64,000 nt of DNA from Acanthaster planci (Eukaryota; Echinodermata; Asteroidea; Valvatida; Acanthasteridae): assembly GCF_001949145.1 (NCBI RefSeq), contig NW_019091361.1:2872683-2936682 (forward strand), written 5' to 3'. Numbering within the stretch: position 1 is the stretch's first letter; the number at the start of each line of letters is the position of its first letter. The notes below the pieces were generated by a model. That model was not told where the DNA came from, made no database searches, and saw nothing but the letters and a program-made list of their open reading frames with translations. A program made the translations under genes and the position numbers. Of the stretch, positions 47,507-60,935 are shown piece after piece.

Positions 47507-50500
47507 ATGGAGGTTTTAGGATTTGACCTGTCTCCAGCCATGCTGACACTGGTTACGATGGTTGGAATGTTGTTCGTGTCTCTGGGGTAAGAACTAACTG
47601 CAATAAACAATCGACTAACCCAACAATGAGTGCAATTTGAGCAGGCCTATGTTGTCACACTGCAGTATCGCTTTATTTTTCCACCGTGGAGCTGTGGCCA
47701 TTTTCCTTCATCCATGGTTCAAATTATAGGCCTATTTGCTGCTGCTTTGGTGGAATAACAAAAGTCTGTGATTATGGAAGCAGCCCTGCAATAGGCGCAG
47801 AGTCGTACGGTATTCCCTCTTCCGTGTTTCAAGACCAACCAGGTAACGTTAATAGGTGTAAACATTCCTCCATGGCCTTCAATATTTCGACACGGGAGCT
47901 TCCTGGATCTTCCCTCAATGCTCGTTCATAACTAGACTTGATGCAAAGTTGATACTGGTAATTAATTTGATTTTGTTCGGTGAGATCCACACAGCCAGAC
48001 GATATACCGTATACAGGTTGCGGATGATTGACCATATTAAATTCGAAACTTAATTGTCCTATACTAGAGACCAGAGATTGTGGATTTTGACTTAAGTTTA
48101 CTGACAAAAGACGACCATATAACGACCTGTCAACAACTCTAATTCATCTTGCAGTGGCGATTCACACAATTAATAGACTGGTTGCCAGTCCCTGCTGTAT
48201 TGCCTTTGGACTATTGTAGGGGCTGATTTACAGCGAGTAGTGAATTTGAGGGTATTCCACTGGATTTGTGTAAAATTGTGTTCATATTTGGAAAATTCAC
48301 TAAGGCTACAGAGTTAAGTGTTACAGTAATAGGGTTAATAACAATTAAGTTAAGTGTGGAATGTAATCCTGAGAAAGCTAATCATTGATGGGCACTTTAA
48401 TGGCTTTTGAGTACGTACGCTACTAATACCTCTTTGTAGCAAGTTAAAACAAGTTAAAATCTGCTACAAAGAGGTATTTGACGGCAATCAACTATCCGAC
48501 AATCATTTTTAAATGATTGCCGGATGGTTGATTACGTCACCTACAATTCATCAACATACTTTACTGGTTCCCAGGTGAAGCAGTGTTCATCAGCGCTAAA
48601 ACAGGATTGCACCCTCGGTTGGCAAACATGTTTAGGCGTCAAAACACTAAGCCTCTAATTCCTAAACGTCGGTGTTCCATTGTTATACACTATATCCACC
48701 GACACTTCTCTCTAAGTTGTCTAAGTGTCAGCAGTGTAAACTTTATACTGCAATGGATGAAAGTGTTTCGATAGGTGTGTTGTCGCCAACTTTTGCAAAC
48801 CTTCATATTTGCAAAAATCGAGAAAAAAAATTTCTAGAGTCTCTCCGCCATTTTGGATCCTACCTTGGATTAAGTCTGAACAACACTGACAGTGAACTTG
48901 AGAACCATAATTCGCTATAAACACGGAGCGGTAAAGCTGCAAACCCTCGAAGGTACTGAGAGTGGTGTAACTGCGAGTGGGGTGGAGCACAGACCTGGGG
49001 GGGGGGGCGTTTCCCACCGTATGTCCTTCGTGCCCCACTCTCCCCCATTTGAAACTTCAAATGTGTACACAACCAATTAATGTACGAGCTGCAGTCTATC
49101 AGCTTTCGCCGGCCCTGAAAAAGTTAGTGCATTCCCTCGGTGCCAATGAGAAATTTTTATAGATACGCCACTGTGTGCCGTTGTAAATTTCTGCGGCTGG
49201 GTTTTCATACGTGGGGACTGTCTTTGCAGGCATGCGTAAAACAATCAGGTGATTGAATTAACGTATCAAATGATGATGAATTTGCTTTACATTTCGAGCT
49301 TGAGGGTAAAGTTTGATGCCTTTTGGTTGGTTGGTTTTCTTGGTCACTTCCGTTTTAGGTTGCTTTCATCCAGTCATGATTTCTACATCTAGTCCTACTT
49401 TCATACGAACAATTTTACCCAGATGATTGTAGAAAAGACTGGAGAGCAACAGCAGGTCAGAGGACCATTCAATTAACACGAGCATAAAACGTCTAAATTT
49501 GTCCTTTGCAGATATGACTGGTGGTGCCATCAATATTTTCAGAGGCGAGGCATTCCTGTGGCTGAATACATCCCACTTCTGGGAAGCTCAGCCACGTGTG
49601 GTAAACTAGTACGTCATAAGCACCGCTCAATTAAGACGCCCTTTAAGATTTTACTGACCTGTTTTGTAATTGCTGATCACAGCTGATCTTTCTAGGAAAT
49701 TTTCATCTTACATAAAAGCAAAACTTCTTGGTGGAATGTAACTTTTAATCGACATATTTTTGATAGCTCGCAATATAATTGGTTTTGCATACAGAGGGCC
49801 GTGCCGGTTTCTGTAATGAACTGATTAAGTTGAGAAGAACTTTTGTCAAATCCAGTTCTTTTGTAAACATTGTATTTTTCAATTTTCTTCAGGGATTTCA
49901 CAGTGCGTGTGAACGTTTCCTCAAAGACAAAGGAAAATATGTGGGGTAAGGCAACATGGTCACACCAATACTTTTTGTTTTAATTGATAGTGCTGAAGTG
50001 TTAACGTTCCCCTAACACCTGCCAGTATTGCACAAATTTCATTATCGTGATCCTTTACTTATTTCCTTGTGGTAAATAGAATTGACCTTTTTCAAAAGTC
50101 AGCCATATTTTATTGAAAGTGAGATAACTTTTTTATTTTGACACCTGAGAATAGAAAGGAAAGCACTGAAATGAAATTGCATTGTCATTCATGCTAATAA
50201 AGATTGTAAAAGTTGTGGTTAATTCTTTTAAGCCACATTTTAAAAATTGAGAGTGAGGCATTGAATCCAAAAATTGTCTGGCACCAACCCGTCTAACACA
50301 TTACATTGAATAAGATAGATTCCAAGAACGCAATTAAAATGGTTTCCCTGTGAATGAGATCCATTAGAGTTTTGAATACTGCTGCACAATGGCGTATTTG
50401 ATGTAAGATGTGGGAATTCTAAGGGACAACCAGTCTAGGCCCCGTCCCACCTCAGCTGGAGCGTATTGGCAAACACCTGACGGATCTGTCTGATTATTTG

Positions 50501-53500
50501 AATTACATCTCCACCGAATGGAGCCCCTTCAAGACAACGAGGCCCCACAGGTGTCCTTTTTAAACCCTGTATGCGTCCTTTTGTCAAGAATGAAAAATAC
50601 CAGGCTGTATTGTGAACACATGCCATGTGGCATCCCTTGGTATTAAATGGATAGAAATGGTTTTGACACTTTCAGTGCATCGCAGGATCGGGTAAAAAAA
50701 AACCTGCGTCTAAAGCATGAAATTGTTGGGGATGTGAACCAGTCCAACGTCACTTAATATCACACTTCAGAATATGTCTCAAGTACATGCCCATCATATC
50801 ACTGATTCACCCGAATGCAAGAATCAATTTTAATTTGAAATTAAAAAAGAGATCGTTTGAAAGACCTTTTTGCTAGCTGTACAATTTTGATTATGAATAA
50901 TCTTATTCCAGATTTTCATTCCTATACTGTGTGAGGAGAAGATGACTTGATTTTTATTAATGAGATGGAAACTGGTGTTTTGTAGTTGCACTTTTCCCAC
51001 GGAATGATGCGTAAAATGCACTGCTTGTTTGTTATCCAGTCCCGGACATGCAGATTATGAAAATAGTAAATTAGGCCTATCTATTACTGTGGTGATTCTA
51101 CTACAATGAAAAGTTCCAGTTCCTGAAAAACACCCTGAAAGTTCTTAAGATCTCTATTTTGATTTTCGTAGGATGTATGAAATCCGGCGCCCTGTTCTAA
51201 TTGTCAGTGATCCTGACATCATCAAGAACGTACTTATCAAGAATTTTAACAGTTTCTGCAACCGGCGGGTGAGACACTAGCTGTACACATGATTTCATAT
51301 TGGAACTCCTCCCTGTTTCCGATCGTCTGCTATGACAGCGTTCAATGATTGTGGTCATTAATGTCAATTCAAATCCTGGTTGGTTTCAAGGAAATATTAA
51401 CTGAGCGAGTGACGAGAAATAACGGATTCTATAGCTAGAGTTGGCACCATGCCTGCGGGAGAATGCCTCACTGGAGGCCCTTAAATGTGTTTTATTCTAG
51501 TTGTTGCTGGCATTCTTTTCATGAGTAGTTTTAAGTTCCAGTGGGGGTTGACATTTGATACAGTGGTGTGGCCCCACCCTCGCCCCGCCAGTTACACCAT
51601 TGGATTCTTGTGACAGGAAGTTTGCAATTCTGAAGAATTTATCCGAGAATTTAACTTAATTGCCAAAAATACACCAATGTTTCAAAAATGCAACATAAAC
51701 GATGAATCAGAGAAGAGAATAATTATATAGTAATCAGCGAAATTGGCAAAATATGCATGACTTACTGTGTCCAAACAATTTTTTTCTGTAACTGTGATGT
51801 ATGATATCACAGTTTGCTAAAGAATAGGGAATTCTCATAAGCATAAAAAACACAAAAGGCAGCAAAATACCCTTTTAAATAGTAAAACAAAAGTTGAAAG
51901 CAACAACAGACTCCTGGTGTTGGTTTATAGAATCAGTAGAATATTGGGAGTAGGTCTGTCCACATGCTCCTCTATTTACCTTTATTGCGCTTTAACCTGT
52001 TGTCACACATAATCGAATGTTGCCTTATAAAGGTATGCTATAATGATGAGGGGATGATGAAAAAAACCACCTGAAAATATATTGTCATCATTGAGCGAAA
52101 CAGCTGAAGATCTTCAAAGGAAAAGGCATTGAAAGGTTTATTAGTTTGAGAGGGAAACCCTGTAAGAATGCACACAAAAAATCATACGGCTATGCAAGAA
52201 ATCGAACCTTCGACCAATGAGAAGCCTTGGTTTTCTGCTCTTCTGAACGTATAAGCACGTGTTTACCCAACCAGCCAATATTAGTACGTTGGATGCTCGC
52301 CGTACGTTGTTACTTTACTCTATTTCTGAGCAGGTAATGCCTCTCCTTCCAGCGCCCATGAAGAGGGGACTGAATTTGCTGCAAAACGATGAATGGAAAG
52401 AAGTACGCAACATCCTTACCCCAACCTTCAGTGCAGCGAAGATGAAACAGGTACATTTTATTTATTTTTGGCATACCCTCCGCAAGGTTATACATTTGTT
52501 TTGTTTTGTTTTTTGTTTTTTTCAATAGGCGACTGTTGGCGAAACATTGGTCGTCAAGACCCAAAGGTGCCCAGCTGTAAGCAGACGTTGGAGGTGTTTA
52601 GCCAGATCCTCACAAGTCTGAATCAAACACCACCCAGTCAAAACGTCAGTGTTTAAGCTATCATCAGAGAATTTTTCCTCTCTGCAGTAGAATTGCAGTC
52701 TCGGTGATATATAGCCGTTCTCTAGTCTTGTGAAACCTGGTTTATAGTCAGAAACTGAAGAGCTACTGATTATCCACAAACTTAAGTTTGTGTCTCTCTC
52801 TTAGGAACTGCTTCTTCGTTAATGTCGAGAAACGAAACGAAAAAAAACACCGCAGGATGGTACACGGAAAAAGTTTTGTACACACAAGTAGAAGGCCTAT
52901 ACTTAGCATTTTTCTGAATCAGAACAAGTTAATAATGAACATTGTCAAACAAAATTGGCCTATTGGAGTGACATGAGAATTGGACTGATCAATTTTATGG
53001 GTTCCTTTTTTCTTGCGAAAGCTGCCATGCAATTTACTTAAGATTAGCTGGAGGACATTCAGCTGGACTGCCAGCGTTAACACACATCGATGATGTGATT
53101 GTCTTGTTTTCGTTTTTAGATGTCGTTTGTGATGAATGAGTGTTGTGATAGGCTGGTGTCCTATTTGGACAAAGCAAGGGAAGGCGGAATTCCTGTTGAA
53201 TGCCGGCAGTAAGTGCGATCTTTATTTTTGAATTTTAGTATCTTGGGGGTGGTGGCTTTGCATTCATGATGCACTATATAAGCATTATTGAGACATTCCT
53301 TATGGCAGATTTGAAAAATTGTTACTTGTGCATAAATGTCTAGATTGAACTGAAAGGTATGCCCTCTGTAATAAGGGAAAGAATATACACAATTTCCATG
53401 GAAACCTCTTGTCCGAAACATTTTCTTGCAGTGTGTTTGGGGGCTACACCATGGATGTCATTGCAAGATGTGGTTTTGGTCTTCGTGCAGACTCTTACGA

Positions 53501-56500
53501 CAAAGACGATCCTTTCGTGAGGAATGGCAGCAAAATGTTTGACTTCAAAGTGGAATCTCTTGTTTCACTTCTGTTGGGTAAATAGCCAAGGGGGGTGAAT
53601 ACGACACAAAGGCGCAGCCGATTGCGCAGTAGACACAGCAGGCTCCCAACCTCGAGCCTCCAAAATATCTGGAAGTCTGCAAAAAGTTTGAGCGCCTGCC
53701 ATAAGGTGAACTGGCCTTCTTGTCAATAAGGCAGAGTGTTCCACACAGAGCACATAATTTGGGGGAAACTGTCATAATCCGGCCGTGTCAATATTTGTCA
53801 TTTTTTTGTCATTGAAATATCTTGTTGACCCTGGGTGCGGGTTCCGATGACGTATTTCATTTTTACTGCTTCGTGTTCGCCAAATACGTCATTGATGTAT
53901 TTTCCACTGGCATAATGTGCATTTACCTGTTCGTGTATATTCATGTATAACTGTACACGTAATACATGAGAAAACATACACTGCGAATCAGGTTGACCTT
54001 GCTGTGTGCACATTTTGGATTAAAAACTCTCAGCATTAATTTTCTTTTTGTTTGCAGTAATATTTCCAGTTTTGGCCACACCCCTCACGAAACTGACGAA
54101 ATATAGCTTAATTGATCAGTCAGCCGTGGATTTTTTCGTGGATGTCACGAAGGAAGTTGTCAATTTGCGGAGGCGTGGAGAGCGTGAGTCTAAGGTGAGA
54201 TGGGACCCTCCCAAACTCTTTTTTTTCGAGAACATTCTTTTCAAAATCCATAAAATTTATGACAATCTCTGTTAATTCTTCTTTTTCGTCCTTATTTTAC
54301 TGGCTGTATAGACTCTGTGATTTCTGTCTTGGATGGCATCACGCCATTACTAATTAATGTGAAAATGTGCATTATCATACGTCATACGTTTTTAAGTAAA
54401 AAGGCACCGAAACCCCCTTAAACTGTCACTGGAAAAGTTGTCTATCAGTTTTAATGAGACATAAAGGAAGAACTGCCGTAGTAAATTACACTATGCCATA
54501 TGCACTATGGCTGGCCCATGTTATATAACGTCAATACGGTCGTCTTCAATGTTATGGTTATTGTTGTTATCCATTTGTGATTTATCGCTCGTTTTGATTT
54601 CGATTTTGTCGTTGTCGATGACATTTTGGTATGTTCATTTTGGTATAACACGCTTGAACGCAGACTAGGCCCATAAGACAGTCCGTATTTCTTTGCCACC
54701 ATTATTCTTTTTATTTTTTAGAACATCGATGTGCTTCAACTGCTCCTTAATGCCCACAATGATCCCGAGTATGACCAGGGAGAGTCGGCGTCCAGACTCA
54801 ACGGTCGAGAAAATGTCGTCGTCCGGCGTAAGCCGCTGTCCACCACTGATGTCCTGGCTCAGGTACGTCCTGGACCTCGTTGGTCTTATAAAAGAATCGC
54901 TGCTGTCCACACAGGGACGCCATGGATGGCATGTATGTGTTATGTACGTTTCATTTTTGCTGGACCACAGCAAAGGACTGCCTACAGACAAGATCACAGA
55001 TTTTGTTTTTGTATATCTTATAATAGTCGGCTGTATTACAGGTGTTTAGACTCTTTCTTTCGACTATTTCGTGCATGCTTGCGATATACTTAGATCGACC
55101 TTATAGATTTCGTCTTAGAGTCAGCTCAGTGGTATTCCAAATGTTCTTGAATCAGGTCTCAGCTTGGAGTAAAAATGTATCGAGAGAGTGATCTTCCTCA
55201 ATCTCTACAATATAAAGAAAATACAGACTCAACACATTTATCAATACCTATCATTAACGTTTCATCAGACATCAATTCCTATGGCACTTTAGTTCTCACG
55301 ATCACAACGCCAGATTACCTACAATTTTTCCACTTCAGTACCTTAATGTCAGACAACCCACTTACCATCTTTAGACGTAGTAATATGTTTTACATTTTTT
55401 AAATCAAGATATTTATTTATTTTCTTAAGGCCCTTAACATGTCTCGTCTTCTTTACTGGCCCTTGTCTCCTTTTATCGAGTATCCCATCTTAAGCGTCAT
55501 TCTATACAGGGTATTTAAAAAGTAAACATTTAGAAAATTGTCTACAAAATAGAAGTTTTATTAGTTTCCAGAAATTTTTTATCATATATTGATAGACCAA
55601 GGTTTTTTGCTTTGTTTGCCATCACATCAATGATCAGCCGTTCTGCATGAGTGAGCACTGCAGCATTGATTTACAATTACAGAAAGTGGTTGTAAATTTG
55701 GGGCCTGTGCTTTGTTTCTTTCAAATTCCCAGAGAAATGTTGTTGACCCTTTGCCCTCCTCAAAATATTAACCCAGATTTATCCTCATTACAATAATGAC
55801 AACAGCATGGCGCAAAAAGGCAATTGTTCATAGCAATGGATCTTTCACCATACAGGAATGCAAGTTCATGAGGGTTTCATGTCACACATGCGCATCTTAG
55901 TCCTCTACGTGGCCTCCATATCTCTTCTCACACACTTTAGCATCAATCTCAGCAATAGCTTACCCAGAAGGATGAAACCCTCTTATGTAACACTCACGGC
56001 TATGTGTACTTCAGCATCAATCTCAGCAGTAGCTTACCCAGAAGGATGAAACCCTCTTATGTAACACTCACGGCTATGTGCACTTCAGCATCAACCACAG
56101 CAGTAGCTTACCCAGAAGGATGAAACCCTCTTATGTAACACTCACGGCTATGTGCACTTCAGCATCAGTCTCAGCAGTAGCTTACCCAGAAGGATGAAAC
56201 CCTCTTATGTAACACTCACGGCTATGTGCACTTCAGCATCAACCTCAGCAGTAGCTTACCCAGAAGGATGAAACCCTCTTATGTAACACTCACGGCTATG
56301 TGCACGTTCAAATCACTGAAAATTCGTGTGTCAAGTTTTCATTTCGACGGACCATTGACTTTTGTTGCCACTGTGATTTTGAGGGCAAATTGCCTTTGAG
56401 TAGTGTTTATGACGAGTCTATCATGAACTCATGGTTGTGTAAAATGGGGATTGCTAGACAGTGAAATTGAAATAAGTTTCGATGTATTGGATGTTGCCAA

Positions 56501-58322
56501 GCATTCCAAACACAATTATCTTTCGGCGCTTTCTGCTTTGTGCCACATGCTAATTACAATTCTTTTTTGTTACCAGGCATTGACATTTTTCTCGGCCGGA
56601 TACGAGACAACCAATACCGTGCTAAGTTTGACTGCATACCTACTCGCTATGAACCAAGACGTCCAAGAGAAGCTGTACGCCGAGATCGATAGCCTCACTC
56701 CAACAAGAAACGACGTTACCTACGGCGTCATCCACAATATGGTGTACTTGGACATGGTGATAAGCGAGTCTCTCCGCCTGTTTCCACCAGTTGTCCTGTA
56801 AGCGGCCACAAGTTAATTCTTCTGGTTTTGAAATTAAAGCCCCCTTTTGTGATTCTATTTCACGTTCTTCCCACTTTAAGCAAGCACAACAGACAGAGTC
56901 ACAGAGGGTCAGTCAGGATGGTCATCGTGCAGTTTAATTAATTTATTTACATGTTCTTACCATTATCATCTACCAATAATTTGAGCACAATGGAACATTG
57001 AAAACAGCACTCGAAAGTATGGGCGCGTTCTAGTAGTAATCCATATGACATGTCACTGGCATACAATTTACATAATGCCTGCGCCGGTTTTTGGTTTGTA
57101 CCTTATGTTGTGAAATATCAATTCAGAGACAAGTATTTTCATCATAACTTGAAAATGACAATGCAGTACCAATTATTTTACTAGAACCCTGGAAATTGTT
57201 CTCTAATGTTTCAGTGAACCATTAATTTTTCAGCTTTTATTTTGCTTTTTCGAATCTGTATCGTGCAACCTTCTCAGTTTTCGTACTAATGTGAATGTTC
57301 ATTTTCGTGTGCAAAACTGTTATGTCATCGAAGGGACTGAATCTGATTTGTACGCCAAAGCTGCTGGAAGTTTTGATGCGGTATCTTGCTTTTCCTTCCC
57401 TTTTTTTACTGACGGCCAACCACAGTTGTGGCAGCTACTTGTAGGAAACCTGTGACTGTGACGACAAAAACACAGACCCTATATTGGCCTACCAAAAGTT
57501 AATGCAAAGTATAAACATGGCACAAACACTTTAGATGGAAGCACTTTGTCAAAAGAAAGATTTATACGACTGATGAGATTTTTATATTTGTTTTACCTAC
57601 AACTTGGCTCCATTCAGAATTTGAATATGTTTATTTAATGCCTGACAACCCATGTTCTCTCTATCGTCCTTAAAAGGAAAAAATTTAGTGTCTTTCATGA
57701 ATGAATTTGTTTTAAAATGCTCAGAATGTTGCTCTCACAATAATGGTTCAACTTTTGTTCTCAGTCTCGAACGCGTCTGCAATGAAACAACACGATACAA
57801 CGGTTTGACCATTGAAAAGGGACTGGTTCTGTTCATCAGCACCTGGTCTATTCATCACAGCGAAGACTACTGGCCGAATCCCACCCAATTTGATCCTGAG
57901 CGGTAAAAAGTTTGAACTTTGAAGAAATTAAAGTTTGGAGCTGATTTCATCAAAGCTAGAATTTTGATAAAAAGAGACAGATTTGACAAATCCCCCTAGG
58001 AGTTGGAATTCTTGGTCTTTTGAAAAGTGAAGATGGTACACACATCATGATTAAAATGAAACCTTCCTCACAAGTTTTGTTTTCGAAATGCAGGTTCAAT
58101 GCTGATAACAAAGCCAACATCAAGCCTTATACATACATGCCGTTTGGCCTTGGACCCCGTAATTGCATCGCGATGCGGTTTGCCTTACTGGAGGCCAAAA
58201 TAGCACTAGTTCGAGTTTTGCAGCAATTTCGCTTTGATGTTTGCCAGAAAACTCAGGTGAGCACAGTTAAACTGTTGTCCAACCCAACTGGGCTCAATGT
58301 CACGGAGCTGCTTAAAAGTTAG
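47507..58322 (+). CDS. Cytochrome P450, clan 3 (CYP3-like), complete, 12 exons
   Basis: Exons 47507-47586, 49512-49608, 49893-49945, 51172-51268, 52334-52450, 53120-53208, 53432-53577, 54058-54194, 54722-54862, 56577-56797, 57765-57902 and 58094-58322 give 515 codons including TAG (514 residues; CYP3A proteins are about 500), with every phase matching. Residues 1-26 form an ER signal anchor. Known P450 signatures appear in order: [12 protein letters not shown] (proline region), [19 protein letters not shown] (helix C), [22 protein letters not shown] (I-helix, 326-331), ESLR (ExxR, 383-386), DPERF (436-440) and [10 protein letters not shown] with heme-ligand Cys463. In animals this clan contains microsomal mono-oxygenases for xenobiotics, steroids and lipids, fed by NADPH-P450 reductase; the substrate here is unknown. 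A donor-like GTGAGC inside the last exon is read through in this model. Intron 9 contains a 74-bp minisatellite. Confidence 0.95.
48425..48533. repeat. Two neighbouring inverted repeats (stem-loops)
   Basis: AATACCTCTTTGTAGCA at 48425-48441 pairs perfectly with TGCTACAAAGAGGTATT at 48462-48478. Immediately after, a 23-bp stem (48486-48508 with 48511-48533, two mismatches) closes over two bases. They lie in intron 1 of the P450 gene and may be the ends or core of a small foldback element. Confidence 0.85.
55934..56303. repeat. 74-bp minisatellite, five units
   Basis: Unit starts fall at 55934, 56008, 56082, 56156 and 56230. Each unit contains AGCTTACCCAGAAGGATG and CACTCACGGCTATGTG, and units differ at only a few bases. 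The array lies in intron 9 of the P450 gene. A unit length of 74 does not preserve reading frame. Confidence 0.97.
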
Positions 58323-59659
58323 CTTAAAAGTTGTGCTAACTTAAGCAGAAAAATTGGCTATAACCCCAGCACTATTTCATTGGGGTGCTGGGTGTGACCA
58401 TTGATCTCCATCATAAAGACCGGATAGGATATTGCGCGTTGTTTGGGCACAAAATGGCTGGCGAATAATGGACGTCACTAAGTTTAAGCATATATTTAAC
58501 TTCAAGGTTAGCATGCCTTTGGCTGTGCTTACAGTCTCCGTGAAATACGCGGTGCCTCTTTATAAAAGCGTTAAATCGTGTGCTAAGTAGCGCCGTGATA
58601 TTGGGCCCTGAAAATCAGTGTCACATCCAATATTCTGCTGTACTTCTTGTTCTATTGGCCGCAGACTATCTTTCGCTCACCAGTTGATAGAATGAATAAG
58701 CCAGTGACATAAATCAACAAAGTTATTTAATCAGGTGTTTACGCATAGATGGCAGAGTAATCCACAAAAGCAAGCTTGACGAGACATGTCGCTTACCCGC
58801 TCTGGTTGCGGGTGTATGCATACTGACAATGGCTAAGTACCTATACTGTCATTCCATGCTTATTGATGAACGAAAAATTCTTTGAAGGTGTCGTGAAATC
58901 AATTTGGGAATTTCTTTTCTAGATCCCGCCAACTCTTAAGAAATTTGGATTGATTTCTCCTGAGAGTGTGATGCTGAGTGTCATTCCAAGGAACTAGAGC
59001 TACGGGAATCATCAGTCATGAAAGTTGTCTCATGGCAGCATCAGCTTAGAGTGGGAGAACGTAAAACCAAAATAGTTGAGTGTTTCTCGCTTGCTTTCAG
59101 TTGAAACAAATTATATAAGGAAACTGACTAGGTGCTTACAAATGATTATAGGGAAGCGTCTTTTAGGGGTCACCGTAGTCTATTCGGCAGACCGCCCAGC
59201 TCAGTAGAAATGTATGACAAATACATGTACCTACGAAGATGGTGCGGAACGGTGGGCGCGAGTGAGCTATTTTTTTCCAATGTGGGCACCACCGAGTGAG
59301 TATATCCTGGGTGAAAACTTTCGCCACGAAAACTAAGGTTTCATGTCGTAAGGGGTAATTTGTTCTCTCTTAACCTTCTCTGGCTCATAATTCCTAGCGT
59401 CTAGCCCGACTTGATGAACAATAGGGTCAGAGAAAATCGAAGAATGAGTGATGTTGGAGTGTTTATTAACCATTTTGATTGTAAAGTTTCACGTGAAGCG
59501 TACATGTGATATTGTACTCAAGCTGTTTGTTTGGCAACTCGCATGCTTTACACTAGAGTTTCAATTTTTACTCCACACACTGTTCATTGTCAGGTGCTGT
59601 CTGGAAGGCCAAGTCCGCAGCCGCACACCGGCCTGGCATTCAGGGAAAATGGAATTGCA
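58323..59659 (+). other. 3' flank / probable 3' UTR of the P450 gene
   Basis: No coding signature is visible. The region runs from the P450 stop to paired polyadenylation signals, giving a 3' UTR of up to about 1.35 kb if that site is used. Confidence 0.4.
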
Positions 59660-59673
59660 AATAAAGAAATAAA
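59660..59673 (+). other. Paired polyadenylation signals
   Basis: Two AATAAA hexamers lie at 59660-59665 and 59668-59673, and another is near 59804. They are candidates for the 3' end of the P450 transcript. Confidence 0.4.
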
Positions 59674-59946
59674 GGAACTGGGGAAATTTTAAGAGTATAG
59701 CAATGTAGGAATAATACTGGAAAATAGGAATAACGAAATTGGAATAGTAGTTGGGCCTAATTGTAATCAAACCTAGACATTTGAACCTCCAAAGGTTAAT
59801 GTGAAATAAAACTCTGTGAAATTGAGACAGTTGTATTTGGACTGTATTTGCTTGTCTTCCTTTGCCTTGGCGTCCTTAAACTAATAATTTAAGCGGACTT
59901 CCCTTAATAGATAGCCTGTCATTACATAAAGATGAACAAAGAACTT

Positions 59947-60018
59947 GACTGGAGCCAGATTTGAACCTGCGACCTCCAGAATACCGTACAGGTGCTTTAC
60001 CAACTGAGCTATCCAGCC
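59947..60018 (-). pseudogene. tRNA-like pseudogene (Thr-GGT type) or SINE head
   Basis: Read on the minus strand, 72 bases fold as a tRNA. The acceptor stem GGCTGGA/TCCAGTC is fully paired, the D-arm is TAGCTCAGTTGGTAAAGC, and the T-loop is TTCAAAT. The anticodon stem CCTGT/TCTGG has two mismatches, position 33 is C instead of T, and the T-stem has one mismatch. The nominal anticodon is GGT. These defects argue for a decayed tRNA gene or a tRNA-derived SINE. Confidence 0.6.
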
Positions 60019-60344
60019 CTATGTTGTTAGCCCTTCCCATTTGTCAATATTTTTGTTCAGGGGACGCTAGCCAGAAAGCATTAAACCTGAAACACGATGT
60101 AAAATGTGGTTATTGGATTACATTAAGCCTATGAGTGTTTGCACGTTATAAAAGCGTTGTTAGGAGGAGTTCCAAGGATTTTTTTATCTATCATACGATC
60201 GCAGTTCAACACAATGTGTTGGGTTAAACTGCATAAGGTGATTAAAATATTTGAAGACTTTAATTAGAAACACATCAAATGTAACCTAATAAAAGAAAAT
60301 ATATTTGCAACTTTTGACGTGGCAAAAAAAGCAAACTATTACAG

Positions 60345-60935
60345 TTACGAGCTGTAGCCAAGGGTGAAATGACAGATTCCCCAACATGAATACCATCCAA
60401 AGTTACCTAGGATATTTGTTGACGAGTGCCAATAATGATAAATTCCGTTTTATTGCCATTCAAAAATAATCCATTATTAAACATTCATTGTCTGACATCG
60501 TGTATGCAAGCCTCCATAGCTGACAGGGCAAATTCCTGACTATCAGTTTCATCTGGACAAAATGATAAATACAACTGAGTATCATCAGCTTAGCAATGGA
60601 TTCTTGGGTGATGAGCATTGACGATGTCAAACAACTGACTAGTGTACAAGATAAACAATAAAGGACCTAAACATGACCCTTGAGGAACACCCCCATTCAA
60701 GATTACGTTTACTAGATAGTTTACCATTGACCAAATCCCTTTGAGATCTACCACTCAAATATGAGTTAAACAAGATGAGGGCAGTGCCAATAATTCCAAA
60801 ACGTGACTGGGGTAAACTCAAAAGAACATCATGATCTAATGCGTGGAAAGCTGCACTCAAATCTAATAACATCAGAAGTGTAACGTATTTCCTGTTCACG
60901 GCCATCAACAAATCATTTTGATGTAGTAACTTGAG
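60345..60935 (-). mobile_element. LINE reverse-transcriptase fragment, degenerate
   Basis: On the minus strand, 60938-60700 reads LLMLLDLSAAFHALDHDVLL, then [20 protein letters not shown] and [15 protein letters not shown]. These are the classic RT blocks before the catalytic region of CR1/L2-like LINEs. Downstream pieces near 60550 and 60440 resemble the YADDTQLYLSF and NKTEFIIIGT blocks, with stops between. It is inactive and distinct from the two elements in the cathepsin-like gene. Confidence 0.8.
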
